From NCBI GenBank assembly GCA_007115705.1, contig QXEO01000338.1, positions 964,993 through 1,028,992 of the forward strand: a DNA stretch of 64,000 bases, given 5' to 3'. Each line of letters begins with the position of its first letter. Within the stretch, counting starts at the first letter, position 1. Source of the DNA: Dactylis glomerata (taxonomy: Eukaryota > Streptophyta > Magnoliopsida > Poales > Poaceae). The position numbers and the translations under genes were made by a program. The notes under the pieces were generated by a model. It was not told the DNA's origin and made no database searches. It saw only the letters and a list, made by a program, of their open reading frames with translations. Shown here in pieces: positions 43,866 through 55,896 of this stretch.

Positions 43866-44563
43866 GAAGGTGGCGTGTACCGCAACACGCGTCTGCTATG
43901 CACGGCTGCAGCGTGCACCGTGACACGAGGCTAACCCTTCGACGTTTGGTGTACTCAGTTCTAACCTCGGGCCTTATACAGAAATTTTTATCTGTACTCA
44001 GTTTTCCCCTCGAATACTTAGACTGGCAAGTGCAATATACTCAGTTCTACCCTCAAGTAGCCGGTCAACAGAGAGTCAACAAATGAGATTAACATAGCTA
44101 ATTGAGTCATTTCATGCGCAAAAAAATCCAAAAAAATAAAAACATAGTGGCACCTACTCATGGAGTCTTCCTACGCAACCTGCCACCTAGGAAAGCTTAA
44201 CAAACATAGATAAATCAAGTTTTACCACAAATTGCCACTTCTCAGAATCACTAGTAGCTATGAAGATGCATGGTTTTCCACTCAAACCCCTTTGCAAAAC
44301 ATCTTCCCCAAAACATAGTTTGTCTAAATGAGGCCATAATTGTCACACTCATGTATATTTGAATTGCAAATAATTTGATGTAGCCCAATATGAATTATAC
44401 TGTACAAAACATGCATTTTTCATTTTGTAATTCTTTTGTTTGAATCCCTTACTCTATTTACTATTTACGTGCCCTTGGTTTCTTAGTACTACTCAGTTTT
44501 GCACTCAAGTACTGTCATAAATGCTCACAGAAGCCCAAACTTATCCTGATTGGTTGAGCCGTT

Positions 44564-44719
44564 GTCACACGGATCGACTCCACCAATCGTTGATCCACTG
44601 ATCTAACGGGCAGTATACCCCTCTCCGTCTCTTCGTGGTCACCCCTCTCTCTCTCTTTGTGGTCACCCCTCTCTCTCTCTGTCGGTGGATCAACGGTTGG
44701 TGGAGTCGATCCGTGTGAC
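44564..44719. repeat. 35-bp inverted repeat with CT-rich loop
   Basis: Arms 44564-44598 and 44685-44719 match at 34 of 35 positions (GTCACACGGATCGACTCCAC and complement). The loop holds two CACCCCTCTCTCTCTCT blocks. It could be a small foldback element or a hairpin RNA source. Confidence 0.9.
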
Positions 44720-44812
44720 AAGAGACATATATTTATGGATTATTTTGCCACGTAACTATATTTCCTCTATTTATGCATTATTTTCCGTGATTTAAAAATG
44801 TTAAACTAAAAA

Positions 44813-45590
44813 GTGGTATAATTTTGGTGTAAACAAGTGACATACATATTTGCGGATTTCGGTGAATGGATTATTTATCACCCCTCTAACAATTATCAAC
44901 TATCTTTAGCATTCCCTTTCTTTTAGGGAATATAGTTTTGGTAATTTGAAACGGCCCAAAAGTGGTATAATTTAGGTAGAAACATGAGACATACATATTT
45001 GGCATATTTGGGTGATTTTGGTGAATAGATTATTTATCACCCCTCTAACAATTATCAACTATCTTTAGCATTCCTTTTCTTTTAGGGAATATAGTTTTGG
45101 CAATTTGAAACGGCCCAAAAGTGGTATAATTTTGGTAGAAACATGAGACATACATATTTGGCATATTTGGGGGATTTCAGTGAATGGATTATTTATCACC
45201 CCTCTAACAATTATCAACTATCTTTAGCATTCCTTTTCTTTTAGGGAATATAGTTTTGGTAATTTGAAATGGCCCAAAAGTGGTATAATTTTGGTAGAAA
45301 CATGAGACATACATATTTGGCATATTTGGGGGATTTCGGTGAATGGATTATTTATCACCCCTCTAACAATTATCAACTTTCTTTAGCATTCCTTTTCTTT
45401 TAGGGAATATAGTTTGAGATATAGTTTTGGTTATTTGAAACGTCCCAAAAGTGGTATAATTTTGGTATAAACATGAGACATACATATTTGTGGGATTTCG
45501 GTGAATGCATTATTTGTCACCCCTCTAACAATTATCAACTATCTTTAGCATTCTTATATTCCCTAACACTTATTTTTTTTGGTAATTTCG
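44813..45590. repeat. 159-bp tandem repeat, about 4.7 copies
   Basis: The landmark CCCCTCTAACAATTATCAAC recurs at 44881, 45040, 45199, 45358 and 45520, giving a period of 159 (last 162). Units differ by few bases. It lies between the two cargo genes of the MULE and has no coding frame. Confidence 0.95.
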
Positions 45591-45715
45591 GTGAATGCAC
45601 ACACTAATTTTGAAAACAACTACAAGTACATGTAACTGAATAATGGATTTGTAACAAGGGATCCCTTGTAACAACTTCTAGCGCTTGATGAGCAATGATA
45701 AGAATCCGATCGCAA

Positions 45716-46270
45716 TTATACAACAAAAAAACAACCAGCCATCAGATTAGCTTGCTTCTTCAACTTGATCAGCTGCTTTAACTGCTTGTTCATTTTCTTC
45801 AGTTCCCCTTCACTTCCACCAGTTCTGCATTGGGAGCATTAGGTATAATCGGAATGGCTCCTCTCTCCGCCGCATTCTCTACAGCAAGTCCCCCCCTTCA
45901 AATTGCGCTCCCCAATAGCGCCAATTGATTCCTGCAATTTAGGCCTCTGAACGTACACATCGATCCACTCGAAATACCTGCATTTCTTCAGGATCTGAAA
46001 ACAACAACGTGAACCCTAAATCCCAAATTCGAGGGAATAACAAGAAAATCGAGAGAAAACAGAGCAATTGGAGCGAGATCTAACCTTATCCCCCTCTCTA
46101 TATGGCAAGCTCTCACATGCAAGGAACTCACATCCACGGTTGCCGTTGTCGTCCGTCTTACAGATCGACCGCTTCAGAGGCTCCTGGCGTGGGCAGTCAA
46201 GGCATCTTGTCAAAGGCACGGGTCCATACTGCGGCCATGAAGAACGGGAGGTCGAAGAGAAACTAGACAT
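45716..46270 (-). pseudogene. GRF-type zinc-finger protein, MULE cargo, 3' half out of frame
   Basis: Exon 1 (46270-46085, 62 codons) and exon 2 (from 45994) share phase. The protein begins MSSFSS, has YGPVPLTRCLDCP with Cys23/Cys26, NGNRGCEFLACES with Cys52, and KKCRYFEWID with Cys67, the CCCC pattern of GRF zinc fingers found in DNA-end-processing enzymes and many grass proteins. The name-giving Arg of GRF is Cys47 here. The frame as written stops at 45839 after 113 residues. A longer reading through a Lys/Leu-rich coiled coil (KQLKQLIKLKKQ) and a short hydrophobic tail to 45716 needs two one-base changes, both in G tracts (near 45883 and 45808). It could be a truncated gene or carry sequencing errors in homopolymers. 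Confidence 0.7.
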
Positions 46271-46503
46271 CACCCGCCTGCCGGAGAAGGGCTGCCGCTG
46301 GCGGAGAAGAAGAACAATGGGGCGCGGGGAAAGAAAGGGGAAGCAATGGCACGGGCACGGGCGCGGGGCTGGCTCGGGCTCCCATTTTTGCAACGGTCAC
46401 CTGGGTAAGCTGTGGGTCCGGCGCGCTAACGTGGACAAGTTGTGGATCCCACGATGATCTGGATAAGTGGAGACGTGTCCACTGTGGGGCACCAACAGTG
46501 GCC

Positions 46504-46665
46504 CCACTTGCCAGCACCAACCAACGGTTAACTAAACGGGATTCCTCCCGTCCGAGCTCCTTGTGAGGGTTTCAGACAAGTGTTTGGGCAAAACTGAGGA
46601 AAAACTAAGCGGCTAGGGAAAACTGAGCACAACTAAGGACCCGAGGGCACGAAAATAGAAATCCC
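46504..46665 (-). repeat. Right TIR of the MULE
   Basis: Counterpart of 41808-41970. It begins about 230 bp upstream of the GRF gene's ATG, so the TIR probably contains or borders its promoter, as is usual for MULE genes. Confidence 0.9.
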
Positions 46666-46674
46666 AAATTTTCA

Positions 46675-46932
46675 CTCCCTCCGTTCCTATATATAGGAGG
46701 TATAGTTTTTCGCACGAATATTAACGCACAGGTTAGACACTTAATTTTCCTTGCTTCTAGATGTGGAAGTGGAGGAAAATAAGGAAACTCCTGATCTCCT
46801 CTCACTCCAGATCAGATTTGTTTGTAGAATATGTCAACAAATCTCACAAATCTCTCCCCAAATTTGGCAGGAGTCTTATATTTTGGAATTTTCTTTAAAA
46901 ACTATACCTCCTATATATAGGAACGGAGGGAG
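46675..46932. mobile_element. Stowaway-type MITE abutting the MULE target site, 258 bp
   Basis: A perfect inverted repeat of about 36 bp opens CTCCCTCCGTTCCTATATAT. The right target is TA (46933-46934). The left dinucleotide is CA, a T-to-C change that also explains the one mismatch in the MULE target duplication. Confidence 0.92.
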
Positions 46933-47148
46933 TATTATTCTTCTGTCACGACGAACGGATCCTCCTATGGTCCTGGATCTTGGACGCGCACTCAAGTTTT
47001 TTGTAATTTTACGCAAGATAAACATGCCTCGAATGCTGACTTACCAGTCAAATGTCTCATTCGTAGAGACTTAATTGGACAAAAAGAATTATGATGCTGA
47101 ATCATCTACACTCCTGCCTTACTAATTGACGAGGGTTAACTTGACAAA
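46933..47148. other. Short spacer between MITE and Tat LTR
   Basis: 216 bp with no gene or repeat that I recognise; it would hold the target site of the Tat element. Confidence 0.5.
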
Positions 47149-47460
47149 TGTCCAATATGAAGGACTTAGGATCGGGGGAGTAGGTCGTCGGATGAACTCG
47201 AAGGTAAAATCAGTCAAACAAGGTGTGTATCAAAAGAAAACGTAAGAGTAAACTTGGCTTGCTTTTAATCTGTACCTTACCGTCCTCTCGTGGCCCCTAT
47301 ATATAGGTGGCCAGGTCTCAAGGATTGGGAGAGGTCCGACACAGATTACAATATCGACATACGTATGAACTCGTATTTCGACTAGCATTACAATTGGGCC
47401 TAGCTTAATGGGCCTCAGGGGTACTTAACTGATAGGCTCTATTATCTATACCCTTGTCAG
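47149..47460 (-). repeat. 3' LTR of the Tat-type element, about 312 bp
   Basis: On the minus strand it starts TGACAAGGGTATAG directly after a polypurine tract and ends ATATTGGACA. It contains a TATA box CTATATATAGGGG near 47298-47308. The left limit rests on the TG...CA rule alone. Confidence 0.6.
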
Positions 47461-47472
47461 TAGCCCCCGAGA
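47461..47472 (-). other. Polypurine tract
   Basis: CTCGGGGGCTAC on the minus strand immediately precedes the LTR start TGACA. It primes plus-strand DNA synthesis in gypsy elements. Near-copies (GGGAGTAGCCCCCCGAGG-type on the plus strand) occur in the repeats at 48091-48310. Confidence 0.65.
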
Positions 47473-48090
47473 TTCTACCAGAATTGCAGATTCGGGTTGA
47501 ATCTCAAATCTTTATTTCTTCGACTTGATTAATCTTTTGACTTCTTCTGCCTGTATTCACAAATAAACACTTTTCATTATATCATTTCGTAAGGGGTTTT
47601 GATGAACAAGCCTGACAACTCTGACGGATCAAGAGGCCAGTTAACTGCCGGAACAGATACTTGTCATCTACTTCAAATTCAATCCCTTGGACTTGAATTC
47701 GGGAAACCGGTCAAACCCATTCTTTTACCGCATTTAGGACTTACAAAAAATGAATCCCAGTAGTTCTCAGGGTACTAGTGCGTCCACCAGGATTTTCTTC
47801 GCGTCGTAGACACGGATAATTTATAGCAGAGCGCATCCATGTGCGTATACCAGGCCACACAGGACAGATCCTGGGGTCTTACTTTCATGATATATTTCAA
47901 TCATGGCATTCAAGTTTTGTCGCGATGACGCAACTCGAGAATCATACGTTGTAGCCTTGTTTGACTGTTTCAGTTCTAGAAATATTCGTGTTATTCAACC
48001 TTGATTAATATAAACTCCCTCCCGATGGGAGTAACAATGCTATCCAAGTCTTCCTTCGCCTTCTTTGCTTTCTTTATGCATGTAAAAAAT

Positions 48091-48310
48091 ATCGTCGGGT
48101 ACGCGACCAGCGCTCCCGATGGGAGTAGTCCTTGAGGCTATAATCGAAAACTTGTTTCGAGTATAGGCTCAAATAAATCATCTCTTCTTTGATCATCAGA
48201 TAACAGCTTTATTTGATAATATCGTCGGGTGCGCGGCCAGCGCTCCTGATGGGAGTAGCCCCCCGAGGCTATAGTCGAATATTTTTGAGTATAGACTCAA
48301 AAAAGTTTTT
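48091..48310. repeat. 130-bp tandem duplication containing polypurine-like motifs
   Basis: ATCGTCGGGT(A/G)CGCG...CAGCGCTCC(C/T)GATGGGAGTAG occurs at 48091 and 48221, both followed by GAGGCTATA(A/G)TCGAA. The remaining 47473-48600 is non-coding spacer before the antisense gene promoter. Confidence 0.85.
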
Positions 48311-48619
48311 CTTCCTTGATGCCTCTGTATCTTTCATAACGATTTTCCGTCGACTTCCTTGGTCATCATCAATACGCAAAATGTCATACCAGACTTTTGC
48401 TGAATTTTTCCCTATTAGTGTCCACCACTGTCATATTCTTATTTCCCCGCTACTCGAATTCTCGTGACGTCATTAATATAATTACTCTGTATGTAATTTG
48501 ACTGGGCGCTGACCATTGCTTGTGGGCAGCGCAGTAATTTTACAGTTTTCCTGCCCGTTAGTGGGTTGTCGTTTCCGCTCCTTGTGCCACGTCTCAGCCC
48601 ACGTTCCTTCATCAGGAAG

Positions 48620-48628
48620 CTTTATAAG
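48620..48628 (+). promoter_or_regulatory. TATA box of the antisense gene
   Basis: CTTTATAAGGGGGAGAG on the plus strand, about 115-120 bp upstream of ATG 48742, with a TTCC-rich leader between. It indicates that the antisense gene has its own promoter. Confidence 0.6.
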
Positions 48629-48741
48629 GGGGAGAGTGGGGATTTTACTATTTACCAGTTCCTTGCTTCTTCCGCCGCCACCATTGCTATAATCCTCGCG
48701 CGCTTCTGAGCTCCTGCAGAGCCCCCGTGCGCAACTCGTAG

Positions 48742-49855
48742 ATGCATGTCAAGACCCATGCCAAGAAGAATCAGATGGGGAAGAAGAAGATCACCAACTC
48801 CTCGACCAGCTGGGTGCCGTCGGAATTCTCACAAACCAATCTCACCAAGGCTCAAACTGATGGTCTCATCATCGATGGCGACCAGGTCATCTTCCCCAGC
48901 ACCGAGCGCATCCCCAAGCCCCCGAGCGGCTTCTGGGTGATGTTCCTTGCCTTCCTTTTGCGCGGTCTGTCTTTCCCTGCCCACGAGTTTCTTCCTGGGC
49001 TTCTCTTTATGTACGGTGTGCACCTTCACCAGCTCACACCAAACTCGATTCTACACATTGCTTGCTTTGTTACCCTTTGCGAGTCTTTTCTGGGGATCGA
49101 ACCCCATTGGCTTCTCTGGAAATTTCTCTTTCGCCTCCGCCCCAGTGTTGCTTTGTCGAGGAAACCTGAGCTGGGCGGGGCTGTTATTTCCGCCCGCACT
49201 GAGGTTCATTATTTGGAGTTTACCATGGCTGCCTTAGTGCAAGGTTGGAAGAAAAAATGGTTTTACATCAAAGACCAGAAAAGCTCTTCTTCTGACCATT
49301 ACGACATTTCCCCTTTTGATGCCAACCAAGACCTAAAGAAGTTGTCATCGTGGGATTCGCCTCCCACGAAAGCTGAGATGGAATACATCAAGCCATTGTT
49401 AACGCGCATCCAGGCTCTAAAAAGTGGAAGTGGTGGTGCGCTATCAGGGACTCAGCTGATGTCGTTCTTTCTGCAACGGCGAGTCCAGCCTCGCATTTCC
49501 AAGCTTTGGTCCTATTCTGGTTTGAAAGATCCTTCTCGAGTATCTGAAGAAGACATAGAGAAGAAGGATCTTGACAAGCGAGTCAGATCTTTGACTACTC
49601 TCACCAAAGATCATGATATTCCAGCATTAGCCGCCGATTTCTTCGACTCCGAGCATCCCTTGCCTTCGGTACGCGCGTTTTCTCTCCACAAATTTTAGTC
49701 GCCTTGCTCTTGTAACGTTGCTACTTTTGCTGATAGTTTTGTAGCTTTATTTTTTGCAGGGCCATCAATTCCTTGTTTCTCGTCCTCCTTTGCCCGAGGA
49801 AGGACCTATTCAGGATGATCCTATTTCTGATACTTCCGAAGCCCCCGAGGCCGAG
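48742..49855 (+). pseudogene. Antisense gene 1 of the Tat element, 5' part (PF04195-type gypsy protein)
   Basis: Exon A is 48742-49668 and exon B starts 49760 after a GT-AG intron. Residues about 70-130 match the family annotated as putative gypsy type transposon protein: HEFLPGLLFMYGVHLHQLTP, HIACFVTLCESFLGIEPHW. A region with VQGWKKKWFYIKD follows. The family is related to plant mobile domains, and its function is unknown. At 49855 the exon is cut by a solo LTR (TSD CCGAG); 32 bp further on (51489-51520) by a complete retrotransposon; it resumes at 59992. Confidence 0.8.
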
Positions 49856-51483
49856 TGATACGTTTCAAACGTATCTATAATTTTTGATGCTCCATGCTTG
49901 TTTTTACACCATTTGCTTAGTGTTTCGTTACACTTCGTGGCGTTTTTATGCATTTTCCAGAACTAACCTATTAACAAGATGCCACAGTGCCAGTTCCCTA
50001 TTTTCTGCTATTTTTGTGTTTCAGAAAAGTTACACAGGATATATTCTCGGAATTGGACGAAACAAAAGCCGAACATCCAGAAATTTACCGAAGCTTCCAG
50101 AAGTCCGAAGAGGAGATGGAGAGGGGCCACGGGCCGGCCACACAATAGGGCGGCGCGGCCCAGCCCCTGGCCGCGCCCTCTACGTGTGTGACCACCCTGG
50201 TCCACTTTTGACGCTGCCCTTCGCCTATAAAGACCCCCCGACGGGAAAAACCTAAATACCCGATCAATTTTTCAGAAACACATCGCGATCCGCCGCCGTC
50301 ATTGTACCAGGATTGGGAGGGTCCAGAAGCTCTTCCCGACACCCTGCCGGAGAGGGGAATTGCCACCGGAGGTCTTCTTCATCGCCATGCTTGCCTCCGG
50401 CGCGATGAGTGAGTAGTCTACCTTGGACTATGGGTCCATAGCAGTAGCTAGATGGTTGTCTTCTCCACCATGTGCTTCATGTTTAGATCTCGTGAGCTGC
50501 CTTACATGATCGAGATCAGCGTTATGTAATTCTACATGTTGTGTTTGTTGGGATCCGATGAATATTGGTGTTATGATTGAGTTGATGTGCTGAATATTAT
50601 CTTATGTTGTCTCTATGTTGTTTATGATCTTGCATGCTCTCCGTTGTTAGTAGCTATCTTGGCCAAGTAGATACTAGTGACTCCAAGAGGGGGGTATTTA
50701 TGCTCGATAGTTGGGTTCATGCCTCTATTTAATCTAGGGGAGTGACAGAAACCTCTAAGGTTGTAGATGTGATGTTGCCACTAGGGAGAAAACAAGATTC
50801 TTATGTCCAAGGACATATGCTTTGTTTACATTACACACTTTAATTAATGTAGTTATCTGTTGTTCGCAACTTAATACTCATGGGGTGTTCGGACGATATC
50901 CCCATGGGTGGATTATTAGTCATAGATGCAGTTGGATGACGGTCTATGTATCTTGTTGTAATGCCCAGAGTAAATCTCATAGTGATCCTCTCGATATATG
51001 CACGTTATCTTTATTCTATCAATTGCCCAACTGTAATTTGTTTACCCATCATGTTGTTTATGGAGAGACACCACTAGTGAACTGTGGACCCCGGTCCAAT
51101 TTCCTTTATATTGCTATCACCTGTTTACTTTACTCGCACTGTTTACTTTCTCGCATACTACTATTGCTTTCCACTCGATACGCTCATTCCTTTGTTTACA
51201 GCAAACCGGTGAGATTGACAACCTCATCGTTAGTTGGGAGCAAAGTTCTTGGTTGTGTTGTGTGCAGGTTCCGCGTTGCTACTAGTTGAAGACGCGCTAA
51301 CAAGAATTGTTAACGGCGCCCTTGTTGGAGTGTCATGAAGCTAGCAGGCATCACCTTCTTGAGTTTGCCTTTTTCCTACTGGACGATTAAACCTTGGTTT
51401 CATAACTGAGGGAAAACTTGCTGCTATATTCATCACACCTTCTCTTGGGGTTTCCAACTGGCCGGTCATTTACATCATCAACA
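49856..51483 (+). mobile_element. Solo LTR, 1628 bp
   Basis: Starts TGATACGTTTC and ends CATCATCAACA, with CCGAG on both sides (49851-49855 and 51484-51488). A TATA-like CCTATAAAGACC lies near 50224. The first ~250 bp are close to the (reverse complemented) LTRs at 51521 and 58557, but the rest diverges, so it is a related family. No internal sequence remains, as after LTR-LTR recombination. Confidence 0.88.
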
Positions 51484-51520
51484 CCGAGCCACCACCGAGG
51501 AAAGCCAGAATGGAGATGAT

Positions 51521-52957
51521 TGATGTCTACGCACGCGTCTGTTCTTGTAGACAGTGTTGGGCCTCCAAGTGCAGAGGTTTGTAGAACAGGAGCAAGTTTC
51601 CCTTAAGTGGATCACCCAAGGTATATCAAACTCAGGGAGGAAGAGGTCAAAGCTATCCCTCTCAAACAACCCTGCAATTATGATACAGAAAGTCTCTTGT
51701 GTCCCCAACACACCCGATACACTTGTCAGATGTATAGGTGCACTAGTTCGGCAAAGAGATAGTGAAATACAAGCGGTAGTGATGATTATAAGTAGTAAAT
51801 GTAATCTAAAATAAATATCGCTGCAAGCAAACATGTAACAAAACTGAAAGGAAACGGTGTGCAATGCTTGAAAACAAGGCCTAGGGATCATACTTTCACT
51901 AGTGGACACACTCCCAACAAATATAACATAATTGAACCAATAGATACTATCATCAGTATGCAACTCAAAACAATTCTCCAATGTAAAACAAACACTAATC
52001 ATGCATAGGGCTACGAAGCACTCCTCAAAGTCCGTATGTACCCAAACTAGATTGTCCCACACTATCACCGTGAACGCACTAGATGGTTCCATCAAACACC
52101 AACAATTCATAGAGACATTAACCAAAAAGACACACATAATGAGCACACTAGTCACCTTCCCATTACGATACGAGGTGTCTCCAGAGTTTACAATAATAAA
52201 GCACGGGAGTAGCATAATATCTGAATAATAACATCTACCAATTCAACTAGATACAAAGCTCATGATCACATAAAGATCACATCATGGGAGAGAGAGGTGA
52301 ACCACATAGCTACCGGTAGAGCCCTCGGCCCCGGGGGAGAACTACTCCCTCCTCATCATAGGAGACAGCAAGGTTGATGGAGATGGCGGTGAGGTCGATG
52401 GAGACGGTGGAGACGGCGATGGAGACCGATGGAGATGGCTCCGGGGGCACTTCCCCGTCCCGGCAGGGTGCCGGAACAGAGACTTCTATCCCCCGAAATT
52501 TGTCTTCGACGGCGGCGGCGCTACGGAACTGTTCTGGAAATTTCGCCAATTGATTTAGGGTTTGGACTTTGGGAGGCTTTAAATAGGTGGAGAGGCGGCG
52601 CCAGGGGGCCACCAGGGGGGCCTCACCACCCCTGGGCACGGCCAGGAGGGGGGGGGCGTGCCCCCTCATGCTGTGCCTTCCCTCTGGCCCCCCTCCGACT
52701 CTCGTTCGGTCTTCGGTCCACTTCCGGGAAAAATAGGGGTTCTGGAACTTATTTCGTCCAATTCCGAGAATATTTCCTGTGTAGCATTTCTGAAACACAA
52801 AAACAGTAGAAAACAGGGAACTGGCACTGTGGCATCTTGTCAATAGGTTAGTTCCGGAAATCGCATAAAACGCCACAAAGTGTAACGAAACACAAGGCAA
52901 ATGGTGTAAAAACAAGCATGGAGCATCAAAAATTATAGATACGTTTGAGACGTATCA
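51521..52957 (-). repeat. 3' LTR of the gag-only element
   Basis: TGATGTCTACGC ... GAGACGTATCA. Frame 51478-52215 and others within are not conserved genes. Confidence 0.95.
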
Positions 52958-55896
52958 GCATCCCCAAGCTTAACTCATGCTCGTCCTTGAGTAGGTAAGT
53001 GATAACAAAAGAATAATTTTTGAGGTGACATGCACCATCATAATTTTGATCATCGAAGTAAGCATTGAGTGCTAGGATCAAAAGAACTTAAAACATGGGC
53101 ATGAAAGATATAATCTTGATAGAAGAAACTTAGCAACCATGTTATAGCATGAAAAGAAACACAAAGGAAAGATCATGAAAATGAAACAATGAAAGTCAAA
53201 CGTGTGTTCAAATCATTATGGAAAAACATACAATTGGTTTTCAGCTTGTCCTTCATGGAGTAGCAAAACATAAATGCATAGGACACCTTCAAGTTTAAGA
53301 GGGCGACTAGATACAAATAATTTAAGAACAAGTGAAACCAACATCATGAATCAATCAATGAAAACTTTGGGACAATTTACATTATACTCAGAATGACAAC
53401 TATGCTCTCTTAGACGGTGCATAAAGATAGAAGGTGGAGACTCAACATAAAAGTAAAAGAAAGGCCCTTCACGTAGGGAAGCAGTGATTGCAAGTTTTAT
53501 AAACCTTCAAAAATTATGGTACTTACCGGCTTTGAGCTCTCATTGCCCCCATCATAAGCATCTTGAATGGTTAAAGTTAATGCGAGTACACTTATGCTGC
53601 ATATGTTTGACAAGTCATAAGTTGAAAACCTCGTGTCCCATGAAATACGAATACCCAAACCTCATGCTACTTTACTTAGAGTCCCAAGCAAGCTCTTGTC
53701 ATTGTAAGTATACACGTATCATCGAGAACCGCCAACGGGGTACCTCCGTGCCCGATGACATGGAACCAGCCCACATCAAAATGACAGGACAAACAGACAA
53801 TGAACACCTCGGCATCTCTTTTCTTTACCATTGGTATAGCTTTTTATTGTGAGATGCATCGTCGAATGTTCACTATGGGCATGCTGTAAATTTCCACCAT
53901 AAATTATGCATGGCTTAGATTAGCGGCCCAGGCGTTTCTCTAACACGTATACAAACTCCATGATCCCGCAAGATTCCCAATTCATTTCACACCGCGAGTA
54001 TCCATAAACAAAAGATCACGATATCAACTCAAATGAAAGATAGTGCAATGTTGAAAGCTTTCCCCATGACGGCATGGCTGGGCTAATTCCCAACTTACAA
54101 CTTGCAAGCATAACAACTCAACATAAGAGACCACAATGTCAAAATTTTAGGGCGAGAAAAGTAAAGTGTGCCATCCGGTTCGTGAGAGCTTTACTGACCA
54201 ATTTTCGCATAACACCAAAAAGAGTTTAATTTGAAGGATAGATAAAAGCAAGTCAAATGTACTTTGGAATAGCAAATTGCTAATAGGTATGTATGGTGGA
54301 CACTTTGGCAAACTTGGTTTTTAGGAGTTGGATGCACGAGTAGAGCTCATACTCAGTACAAAATGAGGGCTAGCAAAAGACTGGGAGCGACCAACTAAGA
54401 GAGCAATAACGGCCATAATCATGCAAAGCGACAAAGCGACATTAAAAGAAGCATAAGATGGCATCAAAAATCAAAAAATAAATGATCATAGAGGCAATGG
54501 CGACTTGTATGAGTCTAACATGTGTGAGCATGCGCCAAGTCAACCCAAATAAAGCATCAAAGGAGAAAACCAAAATAATGCTTCCAAATAATAAAAACAG
54601 CGCATGATTTTTTCAAAGGCTCATTAAGCAATCTCAGTCATTTGAGACAAGTCATGCTACAGCAAAACCACTAAGCATACTACAAAAACACATCAAGCAC
54701 GACATGCAAAAGCCTAGGCTGCAGTCTACACAAGCTCCTTGTTGTACCACTTTTTTGCATAAAGCTTTTTCTGTTTTCCAACACCATTCAAACTTTTTTG
54801 AAAGAATTCTTTTGATAAAAACCAACATAGACCAGAGGTCCAAATACACCTTGATGCAAAGATAAAACAAGATCTGAACAAAAATCAAGGCAAAAAACAA
54901 AGGCTAAACGCAGTAGCAGAAAAAGATAACACTTGTTGAACGATAAGAGTGAAAACTAGAGTGTTCTTGGCAATGAAAAATGGAGTAAGTCTCTCTCCAA
55001 AACAACATGATGTGATCAAACCGTTTATTGCAGCAACCAAAATAAAATAAAACTAAAAGCAAAAACAACTGACGCTCCAAGAAAAACGCATAGTGCATGA
55101 AGCAATGAAAATATAGTGTCTTGAAAGGTGACCTGATTTTTGCCGATGAAGAAAGGGGTGCCTCGGGGGCATCCCCAAGCTTTGACGCTTGTACTTCTTG
55201 GGTATTTCTTGGGGTGGCATGGGCATCCCCAAGCTTGAGCTTTTGTCCATTCTTCATCTCATCTCATCATTCTCCAATCCCTACACTTGAAAACTTCCTT
55301 CATACAAAACTAAACACAATTCTATTAGCAACATTAGTGTAAGCATAATAATGAATCAGCCCTTTTTGCTTCAGGTTTCAACACAAAACCACCACATATA
55401 AAGCATATACTACTGTAGCAACTTCCCCAAAAGTTCCATGATCAAAATAACTCAAAAAGAAAGCAATAAAGCGGCAAACACAAATATTGGCAGAAATCTG
55501 TCAAAACAGAACAGCTGACAAAGGTCGAATTTTTAGAGGGTTTTCTGTTGCTCAAATAAAAAAATGTTCAACTAATGAAAGTTTGGATATAACCTGGGGC
55601 ATATGCACAAGAAATCTCAGGTCCAAAAGATATACAGAGAATTTTCACGAATTTTTACGGTGCAGCACCGAAAACAGTTTCAGGACAGCAACATCCCCAA
55701 ATCTTACCTCACTCAAATTAAAGGCTTCTCTTGGCACAAAAACGAAATAAAAAGGATAAGGAGCAGTTATTACAGTAGTAATAACTTCCAAGACTCAAAT
55801 AAAAGAAAAAGTACTGAAAGTAAAAACATTGAGTTATCTCCCAAGAGTGTTTTTCTTTAACGCCTTTGAGCTAGGCGCAGTAATTTGCAAAGATGC
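52958..55896. other. Non-coding interior of the gag-only element
   Basis: A-rich on the plus strand, with only short frames and none matching pol domains. Motif GGCATCCCCAAGCTT recurs (52956, 55170 and 55220 areas). The segment next to the LTR at 52958 (GCATCCCCAAGCTTAACTC), read on the minus strand, would contain the polypurine tract (GCTTGGGGATGC). Confidence 0.7.

Larger units (their letters stand above)
41808..46665. mobile_element. Mutator-like element carrying two zinc-finger genes, 4858 bp
   Basis: Terminal inverted repeats of about 160 bp start GGGATTTCTATTTT at both ends. The 9-bp target duplication is AAATTTTTA (41799-41807) and AAATTTTCA (46666-46674). Nine-base duplications and long TIRs mark Mutator elements. 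No MudrA transposase is present. The interior holds a Stowaway MITE, a zf-XS gene with an intronic minisatellite, an inverted repeat, a 159-bp satellite and a GRF zinc-finger gene. Confidence 0.9.
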
